DNA of 6,579 nucleotides from Actinomycetes bacterium. GTDB taxonomy: Bacteria > Actinomycetota > Acidimicrobiia > Acidimicrobiales > Palsa-688. The translations under genes were made by a program, and so were the position numbers. The notes under the pieces are model-generated. The model was not told the origin of the DNA, made no database searches, and saw only the letters and a list, made by a program, of their open reading frames with translations. Shown piece after piece: positions 1-6,157 of this stretch (its first letter is position 1; every line of letters begins with the position of its first letter). The stretch spans positions 1-6,579 of the forward strand of contig JAJZYO010000118.1 of assembly GCA_021798075.1 (NCBI GenBank), given 5' to 3'.

Positions 1-1098
1 GCTCTCCCGGTTGAGGGGTCGGGGGCCATCGGGCGTGGCGACAACAACGTCCTCGATGCGCACGCCCCATTTTCCAGGCACGTAAATACCGGGCTCGACA
101 GAAAAAGCGTTGCCAGCGGCCAAGGGTTCGTCATTGCCGTCAACCATGTAGGGGTCTTCGTGCTCCTCCAGCCCGATGCCGTGACCGGTGCGGTGCACAA
201 AGTAGCGACCATAGCCGGCATTTTCGATGACCGACCTAGCGGCTCGGTCGACTTCGCTGCACGGGCGGCTCAACTGCGCGGCTACCACGCCGGCGGCCTG
301 CGCCTCAGCCACGACGTCGTAAATGTGGCGCAGTTCCGCCGGAGGTGGACCGGTAAAAACGGTCCTTGTCATGTCCGAACAGTACCCACGCATCGAACCA
401 CCGAAGTCACAAACGACGGGTTCGTTCTTACCTATCACCCTTTCGGAAGCCTCGTGGTGAGGGCTTGCGGAATTGGGCCCCGATGCCACGATGGCAAAGT
501 TGACGTGATCGTGGCCTTCCTCCACGAGACGCCTTGAGATCTCGGCCGAGACTTCGCGCTCGGCACGCCCCACCAAGGGGATATCGCCGGCAAGGAGTGC
601 AGCCGCGACCCTATCGGCCGACTCTGCGACACGGGCGAGGGCCGCAATCTCGGCATCGTCTTTGACCGCCCGGAGCGGTCCGGTCACTAGCGAGGCCCGA
701 CGCCAGCTGGAGCCAGGCAGTGCCTCCTGCAAACCGAGCACGAAGGTAGCCCAGGTCCTATCCCCGATCGCGAGCGCCGGCGCCGGTCCAGTCGAAGCGC
801 GTACGAGAGAGGCGACTATCTCGACGGGGTTTTCAGCCTCCGCCCACGGCCGCAGAGCGAACACCTCTGGTACGGGCACGACACGGGGAGCCTCGAGTTC
901 GGGCACGACGAGCGTCGCCTCGCCGCCGGCGGCCACCGGTACTACAAGCATCGTTAGGCGTTCGAGCGGCATCGCCCAGTACCCGGTGAGCCAGGGGAGG
1001 TCGGCACCGAGGGAGATGAGGAGGGCATCGACGCCAGCGGCAACCATCGCCTTGCGGGCACGGGCCAGACGGGCGGCAAAGGGGGTGGCGGCGCTCAC
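1..1098 (-). CDS. M24B metallopeptidase, Xaa-Pro aminopeptidase/dipeptidase-like (3' end cut by window edge)
   Basis: Probable cytoplasmic peptidase that removes N-terminal residues next to proline (pita-bread fold, two metal ions). The 366 visible codons run open to base 1, so only a short C-terminal tail should be missing. Residues 1 to about 135 look like the creatinase-type N-terminal domain; the catalytic domain follows. All five metal ligands of the family are present in order: Asp231 (DFGG), Asp242 (SDMTRT), His306 (GHGIGLEEHE), Glu335 (EPGIY) and Glu349 (RIED). His214-His215 lie where the family has its substrate-binding histidine. The GTG start at 1098 overlaps the lipBA stop as GTGA and has a GAGG (1107-1110) eight bases upstream, pointing to translational coupling. 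PepP versus PepQ specificity cannot be decided from the sequence. No functional link to lipoate metabolism is evident; operon membership is inferred from the overlap. Confidence 0.93.
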   Translation of the reverse strand, partial: MSAATPFAARLARARKAMVAAGVDALLISLGADLPWLTGYWAMPLERLTMLVVPVAAGGEATLVVPELEAPRVVPVPEVFALRPWAEAENPVEIVASLVRASTGPAPALAIGDRTWATFVLGLQEALPGSSWRRASLVTGPLRAVKDDAEIAALARVAESADRVAAALLAGDIPLVGRAEREVSAEISRRLVEEGHDHVNFAIVASGPNSASPHHEASERVIGKNEPVVCDFGGSMRGYCSDMTRTVFTGPPPAELRHIYDVVAEAQAAGVVAAQLSRPCSEVDRAARSVIENAGYGRYFVHRTGHGIGLEEHEDPYMVDGNDEPLAAGNAFSVEPGIYVPGKWGVRIEDVVVATPDGPRPLNRES

Positions 1099-2870
1099 GC
1101 GGTGAACCTCGTGGCCGCGCGAACGCCGGCGTCCCCGCCGGCTGCACCCTCGGCCGCCTGGCGGGCGTGATAAGACGAGCGCGTGAGCGGGGTTGCTACC
1201 ACTTGGCGGATCCCGAGCGCCCGGCCGGTTTCGGAGAGGCGAGTGAAGTCTGCCGGTGCCCACCAGCGAGCTACGGGCAGATGTTGGGAAGTCGGGCGGA
1301 GGTACTGGCCTACCGTTACGATGCTGACCCCGATCGCCTGAAGGTCCGAAAAAACACCGATAATCTCGCTCTCAGTTTCACCGAGGCCGACCATCACACC
1401 GGACTTTGTCGTCAGGCCGGCGCCGGCCGCGCGAGCGAGGACAGCCAGGCTGCGCGTGTAGGACGCCGAAGGCCGAACCGCCCGCTGTAGGCGAGGGACA
1501 GTTTCCACGTTGTGATTGAATACGTCGGGCCGTTCCTGGAACACCGTCTCCAATGAGGCGGGGTCACCCTTCAGGTCGGATACGAGCACTTCGATGGCCG
1601 TGCCTGGGCAACGCTCGCGGATTGCCCTGATCGTGGCGGCAAACGCAGATGCCCCACCGTCGGGTAGATCGTCACGCGCCACGCAGGTGATCACGGCGTG
1701 GGCCAGGTGCAGCCGGGAGACCGCCTCGGCCACCCGTTCGGGCTCCAATGGGTCGAGGGCAAGGGGTTTGGCAGTGTTCACCTCACAAAAGCCACAGGCA
1801 CGGGTGCAGCGGTCGCCGTTAATCATGAACGTGGCGGTTCCGTCGGCCCAACACTCGAAGATGTTTGGGCAACCAGCCTCCTCGCAGACCGTGACCAGGC
1901 CCAGGTCCCGCACGGTCTTGCGGAGAGAACGGTATGCAGGCCCCATGCTGGCGCTGGCACGGAGCCAGGAAGGCTTGCGAGTAGCCAGCGGCAACGCCTC
2001 GTCCACTCCCGCGGCGGCCAAGCGGCCCAGGAGTCGCACCGGCTGGGCGCCCGAAGACGCTCGGATGGGCTCTGGAGACACGGGGTCGCGAGATGTAGGG
2101 CTGTCGTCGCCGCGAGATGTAGGGCTGCCGGCGCCGGCCCCACCGGCCTGCGCTGGACCTGCTACCGACGCCCCAAGTCCAGCCGCGTCCTGGCGCTCCA
2201 CCCGCCGGCCAGCGCCCCAGCGCTCCGCGACGACAGAAAAGACCGCCTCGGCCACCTCTGCGACGCTCACTTCCACTCCCTCGCCGGCAAGTGAGGTGAC
2301 CTCCTTGCCTACGATCCCGCACGGCACGATGTGGCCAAACATCGACATGTCAGGCGCCACGTTGAGCGCGAAGCCGTGCATGGTCCGCTGGCGGCTGTGG
2401 CGAGCGCCGATCGCGCAAACCTTGCGCGGCCGGTCGCCGCCGGGCTCTACCCAGACGCCGGGATAACCAGGGAGGCGACCGGCGCCCGCAAGGCCGACAC
2501 AGGCGAGCGCCTCGATGATGACCTGCTCGAGCTCGTGGACGTACCCAGGCGTCGCGCCCGGCCCGCTCGGAACGGACAGGACGGGGTAGCCGACGAGCTG
2601 GCCCGGGCCGTGGTAGGTGATGTCGCCTCCGCGGTCGACCCACAACAGCTCAGCTCCGACGCTTGCGGGGTCGACCAGCATGTTGTCCGCCGATGCCCGG
2701 ACACCCGCCGTGTAAACGTGGGGATGCTCGAGCAGCAACAGCCAGTCGTCGGCCTGTGGCCCAGCAGACCAGAGGCCTCGCTGGAGGGCGTGCGCGTCCC
2801 GGTAGGCGACGCGCGAACCCAGCCAGCGAAGGCGGAGTACCCGGCCTGGCACCAGCGAGAAGCCGGACAC
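1095..2870 (-). CDS. lipBA: Fused octanoyltransferase-lipoyl synthase (LipB-LipA)
   Basis: A 591-residue bifunctional enzyme for de novo lipoate assembly on E2-type lipoyl domains. Residues 1 to about 221 are LipB, which moves octanoate from acyl carrier protein to a target lysine. It has the RGGDITYHGPGQLVGYP signature (80-96), Lys150 (RKVCAIG) and Cys184 (IVPCGI), the acyl-transfer dyad. Residues 222 to about 275 are a Gly/Ala/Ser/Pro linker with a tandem repeat. Residues 276-591 are LipA, a radical-SAM sulfur-insertion enzyme. It has the auxiliary-cluster cysteines 329, 334 and 340 (CX4CX5C), the radical-SAM cysteines 355, 359 and 362 (CX3CX2C), and a terminal RSSY motif (564-567). No stop codon, frameshift sign or internal ribosome site separates the halves. 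I chose GTG at 2870 because it gives a LipB N-terminus of normal length, with GAGGG (2881-2885) upstream. GTG at 2915 or 3026 are alternatives that would add a Pro/Ala-rich leader. Confidence 0.93.
   Translation of the reverse strand: MSGFSLVPGRVLRLRWLGSRVAYRDAHALQRGLWSAGPQADDWLLLLEHPHVYTAGVRASADNMLVDPASVGAELLWVDRGGDITYHGPGQLVGYPVLSVPSGPGATPGYVHELEQVIIEALACVGLAGAGRLPGYPGVWVEPGGDRPRKVCAIGARHSRQRTMHGFALNVAPDMSMFGHIVPCGIVGKEVTSLAGEGVEVSVAEVAEAVFSVVAERWGAGRRVERQDAAGLGASVAGPAQAGGAGAGSPTSRGDDSPTSRDPVSPEPIRASSGAQPVRLLGRLAAAGVDEALPLATRKPSWLRASASMGPAYRSLRKTVRDLGLVTVCEEAGCPNIFECWADGTATFMINGDRCTRACGFCEVNTAKPLALDPLEPERVAEAVSRLHLAHAVITCVARDDLPDGGASAFAATIRAIRERCPGTAIEVLVSDLKGDPASLETVFQERPDVFNHNVETVPRLQRAVRPSASYTRSLAVLARAAGAGLTTKSGVMVGLGETESEIIGVFSDLQAIGVSIVTVGQYLRPTSQHLPVARWWAPADFTRLSETGRALGIRQVVATPLTRSSYHARQAAEGAAGGDAGVRAATRFTA
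2087..2134. repeat. 24-bp tandem duplication in the LipB-LipA linker
   Basis: Units 2087-2110 and 2111-2134 match at 22 of 24 positions, with the first 17 identical. On the coding strand they give two copies of SPTSR eight residues apart (about residues 249-261) within the interdomain linker. Confidence 0.92.
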
Positions 2871-2880
2871 CCGGGACGAA

Positions 2881-2885
2881 CCCTC
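2881..2885 (-). promoter_or_regulatory. Candidate ribosome-binding site for lipBA
   Basis: GAGGG on the minus strand lies ten bases before the GTG at 2870 and supports that start. A competing AGGG at 2922-2925 sits six bases before another in-frame GTG (2915). The choice between them rests mainly on LipB family length at the N-terminus. Confidence 0.5.
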
Positions 2886-2931
2886 GGCAGCCCTCAGCGC
2901 TCCGCCATCCGGCACCAGAAGCCCTAGTGGC

Positions 2932-2976
2932 GCGGGCTCTGGTGCCGCGGGCTCAAGTGCCGCGGGCTCAGGGGCC
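2932..2976. repeat. Three tandem copies of a 15-bp repeat
   Basis: Units at 2932-2946, 2947-2961 and 2962-2976 share GCGGGCTC and differ at only a few positions, as seen on the plus strand. In the lipBA frame they would encode the five-residue period EPAAL, EPAAP, EPAPL when read with the flanking codons. The 15-bp period keeps that frame. Confidence 0.9.
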
Positions 2977-3037
2977 GAAGAGGCCGAGAGCGCCGGTGCC
3001 GACGAGGCCGGGAGGCTTGCTGGCACAGCGAGAGGAC

Positions 3038-4624
3038 CTACAGCTCCGCGGCCCAGTCCCGCGTCTCCAGGATGTCGCGGACCTTGGCCATGAAGGCTGC
3101 TGCGTACGCCCCATCCACCGCGCGGTGGTCCCACGACATGACGAGGTTGCCCACCGGGTGGATGGCTATGCCGTCGGAACCGTCGGGCAGTGCCACAGCC
3201 ACGGGACGCTTGCGCACCCCATCGGTCGAGAGAATGGCCACCTGGGGCTGGTTTATGACCGGCACCGTGATCAGGGTGCCGTAGCCCCCCGCGTTGGTGA
3301 GGGTGAACGTGCCACCCGAAATGTCATCCATCGTAAGCCGCTTGCTCCGCGCACGCGACGCTAGGTCGGCTATGTCACGCGCCAAGCCAACCAGGCGCTT
3401 TTCTTCTGCCCGGTGCACCACGGGCACGAGGAGGCCCTCGAAGTCGAGGTCGACGGCGACGCCCAGGTTGACCTCGCCGTGAACGATCAGCTGGTCGTCG
3501 CCGACGGAGGAGTTGAGGTACGGCCATTCCTCGAGAGCGTCGACGACCGCTCGTGCAATGAACGGCAGGTACGTGAGGCTGAAGCCCTCGGCCTCCTTGA
3601 AGCGCCGGCGGGCTGGCAGGCGGGCCGCCTCAACGGCCGTGTAGTCGATCTCGACGGCCACCATGGTGTGCGCAGAAGTCTGCTTCGAACGGACCATGTG
3701 TTCGGCTGTCCGCCGGCGGATATTGGTGAAGGGCACGACCGTGTCCCGCGCACCCGGCTCGGCACTCGCGAAAGCGGCGTAAGCCGAACGGGGCGGGGCT
3801 GCGGTCAATGGGGCGGCCGGAGCGACCTGGGCTAACGGCTCGCTGGGTACCGCTCCGTTGCCACTGGCCCCTTGCCGATCAATGACAGCCAGCACATCGT
3901 CCCGGGTTATCCTTCCGCCCGCTCCCGAACCTGGGATCTGTGCCGGATCAAGATTGTGCTCAGCGATTAGGCGCCTCACAACCGGGGAGAGGAGCTTGCC
4001 TGGCCCACCCTGCGTGGGCGCGCTCGGGGGTCGCTGGTCGGAAGGACGCGCGCCAGGCCTCGACGGCCCACCCATGGGGGGCTTGCCCGCCACCCCCGAA
4101 GCGGGCATCCCTGCACCCACTGCGCTGGGTGCCGAAGACGCCGCCCCTGCCCCTGCCGCCACCCCTGCCGGTGGCGCCGCTTCTGCCGGTGGCGCTGCCG
4201 CCACCGAAGGTGCTTCCACCTGCTCTTCGCCCGCTTCTCGTATCGGCGCGCCGTCTTCCGGCGTCGCCGCGGTACCTGCCGCGGCGACGCCACTGCCAGC
4301 CTGGGCCCCGGCGGCTGCACCGGCCCCGTTGGCGGCAGCAGCTCCGCCGACGACGGCGGCGGCAGCCGCCTCCCCGGCCGCCGCCTCCCCGGCCGCGCCG
4401 ACGACAGCGAGCTTCGTCCCCACCGCCACCGTCTCGCCCTCGGCTACCAATATCTCGGTGACGACGCCACCTACCGGCGAGGGCACCTCCGAATCGACCT
4501 TGTCAGTCGAGACTTCGAAGAGCACCTCGTCCTCGGCGATCTGATCGCCCGGCTTCTTGTGCCACTTCGTGATCGTCCCCTCGGTCACCGTCTCACCGAG
4601 CTGCGGCATCGTGATGTCAGCCAA
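3038..4624 (-). CDS. sucB: 2-oxoacid dehydrogenase E2, dihydrolipoyl acyltransferase
   Basis: Core acyltransferase of a 2-oxoacid dehydrogenase complex in the cytoplasm. It carries the acyl group on a lipoyl arm and passes it to CoA. Residues 1 to about 76 are one lipoyl domain with Lys42 (STDKVDSE) as attachment site. Residues 77 to about 208 form a flexible Ala/Pro/Gly-rich linker. Residues 210-250 are the peripheral-subunit-binding domain (LLSPVVRRLIAEHNLD to ITRDDVLAVI) that docks E1 or E3. Residues 295-528 are the catalytic domain, with LTNAGGYGT (442-450) and the active site His500-Arg501...Asp504-Gly505 (DHRAVDG). The TTG start is chosen because GGAAGAGG lies eight bases upstream and the lipoyl domain begins at once. 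It overlaps the end of lpd by eight bases. Pyruvate, 2-oxoglutarate or branched-chain substrate is not settled by sequence and no E1 is in the window, so the symbol is provisional. Confidence 0.95.
   Translation of the reverse strand: MADITMPQLGETVTEGTITKWHKKPGDQIAEDEVLFEVSTDKVDSEVPSPVGGVVTEILVAEGETVAVGTKLAVVGAAGEAAAGEAAAAAVVGGAAAANGAGAAAGAQAGSGVAAAGTAATPEDGAPIREAGEEQVEAPSVAAAPPAEAAPPAGVAAGAGAASSAPSAVGAGMPASGVAGKPPMGGPSRPGARPSDQRPPSAPTQGGPGKLLSPVVRRLIAEHNLDPAQIPGSGAGGRITRDDVLAVIDRQGASGNGAVPSEPLAQVAPAAPLTAAPPRSAYAAFASAEPGARDTVVPFTNIRRRTAEHMVRSKQTSAHTMVAVEIDYTAVEAARLPARRRFKEAEGFSLTYLPFIARAVVDALEEWPYLNSSVGDDQLIVHGEVNLGVAVDLDFEGLLVPVVHRAEEKRLVGLARDIADLASRARSKRLTMDDISGGTFTLTNAGGYGTLITVPVINQPQVAILSTDGVRKRPVAVALPDGSDGIAIHPVGNLVMSWDHRAVDGAYAAAFMAKVRDILETRDWAAEL
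4165..4200. repeat. 18-bp tandem duplication in the E2 linker
   Basis: Units 4165-4182 and 4183-4200 match at 15 of 18 positions, with the first 13 identical. They encode a repeated Ala-Ala-Pro-Pro-Ala motif in the flexible linker (about residues 142-154). Confidence 0.8.
4260..4291. repeat. Perfect 13-bp inverted repeat inside the E2 coding region
   Basis: GGCGTCGCCGCGG (4260-4272) and its exact reverse complement (4279-4291) flank six bases. They fall in codons 112-122 of the E2 linker. The mRNA could form a very stable hairpin. There is no U-tract and the reading frame continues, so it is not called a terminator. Confidence 0.85.
4365..4394. repeat. Exact 15-bp tandem duplication in the E2 linker
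   Basis: GCCGCCTCCCCGGCC occurs at 4365-4379 and again at 4380-4394 without change. It encodes GEAAA twice (residues 79-88), just after the lipoyl domain. Confidence 0.9.
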
Positions 4625-6056
4625 CGTGGATACCTCTTCCAGTCAGGGCGAGCATGGTCTCGCCGAACACCTCAGACAAAGATGGGTGGGGCTGCACGAA
4701 CTGGGCCACCTCGTCGGCGGTCGCCTCCCAGTTGACCGCAAGGTAGCCCTGCCCGAGTTGCTCGGTGACCCACGGCCCGGCCATATGAACACCCAGCAGG
4801 CGCCCAGGGCGCCCGTCGGGGAGCTTCTCGGCGACAATCTTGACCAGGCCTTCGGTGTCGCCGATGATGGCAGCGCGTCCGTTACCGACGAACGGGTCCT
4901 TCTTCGTGACCACGTCGTATCCCGCCTCCCTCGCCGCCTGCTCGGAGAACCCGGCGTAGGCGACCTCGGGATGGGTGTACACGCACCAGGGCACCTTGGC
5001 GTAGTCGATGGGGACGGCGTCATGCCCGAGCAACTGGTCCATCACCACGATGGCCTCTGCGAAACCGACGTGGGCCAGGCCCGGGGTAGCGACTACGTCG
5101 CCAAGCGCCCAGACGCCCTCCGCGCTCGTCCGGAGAAACTCGTCTACCTTGACGAAACCACGTTCGTCGACGTCGACACCGCAGCCGGGCGTGACCAGTG
5201 CGTCGCTGTAGGGGCGACGACCGACAGAGACGACCACCATGTCGACCGGCAAGCCCGCGGCCCCCCCGCTCGACTCGTAACGTACCGTGGTCGAACGCCC
5301 GTCCTCTGCTGGGTCATGGCCCTTCACGGTGACACCGGTCTTCACGTCGATGCCCCGCCGGGCGAACGACTTGACGACGACCGCAACGACATCTGCGTCT
5401 ACCCCGGGCAGGATGCTTGGGAGCGCCTCGAGGACCGTCACCTTGACACCCATATCAGCCAGCATCGAGGCGAACTCACAGCCGATCACACCCCCGCCTA
5501 TCACCACAGCCGATGCCGGAAGGGTAGCGAGGTCGAGCACCTCATCGCTTGTGAGCACGAGCTTGCCGTCAACGTCAAAACCTGGAATCGTCCGAGGCAC
5601 AGAGCCCGCGGCGAGGAGCACCGCCGGCGCGGACAGTTCGGTCAACCTGCCGTCAGGCTCCTCTACGCGCACGACCCGACCCGGTTGGAGCGAGCCCTTA
5701 CCTATGAAAGTAGTCACATTGCACTTCTTGAGCAGCCCCTGTAAGCCCTTGTGCTGCTGGTCGATGACCTTTTTCTTTCGGCCCTGGGACGTGGAAAAAT
5801 CAACCGTCACCCCGTCCACGGAGATGCCGTAGCCCTTCGCTCCCCGCACGGTGCGGTACACCGCGGCCGTCTCCAGGAGCTCCTTGGCCGGTATGCACCC
5901 ACGGTGCAAGCACGTGCCGCCGACCTTGTCCTTTTCGACCAGCGCGACCGAAAGCCCTTGGCGGCCACCGTACAGGGCCGCCGCGTACCCGGCCGGGCCT
6001 CCGCCGATGACGACGGCGTCGAACGAACTTGAACTCTGGGCCGTAGGGACCACCAC
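4617..6056 (-). CDS. lpd: Dihydrolipoamide dehydrogenase (E3)
   Basis: FAD-dependent enzyme that re-oxidises dihydrolipoyl groups on E2 and passes the electrons to NAD+. At 479 residues it has the normal family length. Visible elements in order: FAD-binding GGGPAG (18-23); redox-active disulfide Cys49-Cys54 in GGTCLHRGCIPAKE; NAD-binding GGGVIG (187-192); second FAD motif ALGD (317-320); and the C-terminal dimerisation domain with the His457/Glu462 catalytic pair (QPHPSLSE). The start is one of two adjacent GTG codons, 6056 or 6053. A purine run AAGAGAGAG directly upstream serves better spacing for the second, which would shorten the protein by one residue. This is the first gene of the minus-strand cluster, so the promoter should lie in the intergenic region to its right. 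Its stop falls inside the start region of the E2 gene, consistent with coupled, roughly matched expression of E3 and E2. Confidence 0.97.
   Translation of the reverse strand: MVVPTAQSSSSFDAVVIGGGPAGYAAALYGGRQGLSVALVEKDKVGGTCLHRGCIPAKELLETAAVYRTVRGAKGYGISVDGVTVDFSTSQGRKKKVIDQQHKGLQGLLKKCNVTTFIGKGSLQPGRVVRVEEPDGRLTELSAPAVLLAAGSVPRTIPGFDVDGKLVLTSDEVLDLATLPASAVVIGGGVIGCEFASMLADMGVKVTVLEALPSILPGVDADVVAVVVKSFARRGIDVKTGVTVKGHDPAEDGRSTTVRYESSGGAAGLPVDMVVVSVGRRPYSDALVTPGCGVDVDERGFVKVDEFLRTSAEGVWALGDVVATPGLAHVGFAEAIVVMDQLLGHDAVPIDYAKVPWCVYTHPEVAYAGFSEQAAREAGYDVVTKKDPFVGNGRAAIIGDTEGLVKIVAEKLPDGRPGRLLGVHMAGPWVTEQLGQGYLAVNWEATADEVAQFVQPHPSLSEVFGETMLALTGRGIHVG
4633..4640 (-). promoter_or_regulatory. Ribosome-binding site deciding the TTG start of the E2 gene
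   Basis: GGAAGAGG on the minus strand lies eight bases before TTG at 4624 and sits inside the 3' end of lpd. It decides for TTG over the internal ATG at residue 6, which has no such site and would remove part of the first strand of the lipoyl domain. Confidence 0.75.
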
Positions 6057-6157
6057 CTCTCTCTCTTACAGGTTATTGCGAGGCGGACCTATCAGCCCAA
6101 CCGGGGTGGTGCCGTTCCGACTCGCCGTTAGCGCCAGCTTGGTGCCATGCTCGAAGC
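6057..6157. promoter_or_regulatory. Divergent intergenic region between lpd and the metal-binding lipoprotein gene
   Basis: These 101 bases separate two genes transcribed away from each other, so both promoters should lie here or inside the flanking 5' ends. On the minus strand, a TTGGGC followed 16 bases later by CAATAA is the best -35/-10-like pair I can see ahead of lpd, and it is weak. I see no convincing promoter for the plus-strand gene and no clear operator palindrome. The region just before lpd holds the purine-rich ribosome-binding run. The regulatory role is inferred from gene orientation. Confidence 0.45.

Larger units (their letters stand above)
2871..3037 (-). other. Gap between E2 and lipBA, or an unrecognised Pro/Ala-rich LipB leader
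   Basis: This stretch is open in the lipBA frame, with in-frame GTG codons at 3026 and 2915. Read as protein it gives a Pro/Ala/Glu-rich segment. It may be untranslated spacer or an N-terminal extension. A weak stem-loop is possible at 2966-2991: GCTC pairs with GAGC and GGCC with GGCC around a five-base loop, with an internal mismatch. No U-tract follows, so it is not a convincing terminator. Confidence 0.45.

Noticed and set aside
2030..2110. Independent lipA start inside the linker
   Set aside because: In-frame GTG codons exist (for example codons 264 and 278) but no purine-rich ribosome-binding site precedes them, and LipB runs into the linker without a stop.
1516..2466. Long open frame on the plus strand
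   Set aside because: It lies antisense to lipBA, whose motifs are unmistakable. The translation is Arg/Ser/Thr-rich without family features, typical of the antisense of GC-rich genes.
2871..3134. Extending the lipBA frame upstream to 3134
   Set aside because: It would run about 95 bases into the E2 coding region, whose C-terminus is well conserved. The upstream residues resemble no LipB N-terminus.
4557..5744. 395-codon open frame on the plus strand
   Set aside because: It is antisense to lpd, has no recognisable domain, and mirrors the codon bias of the real gene.
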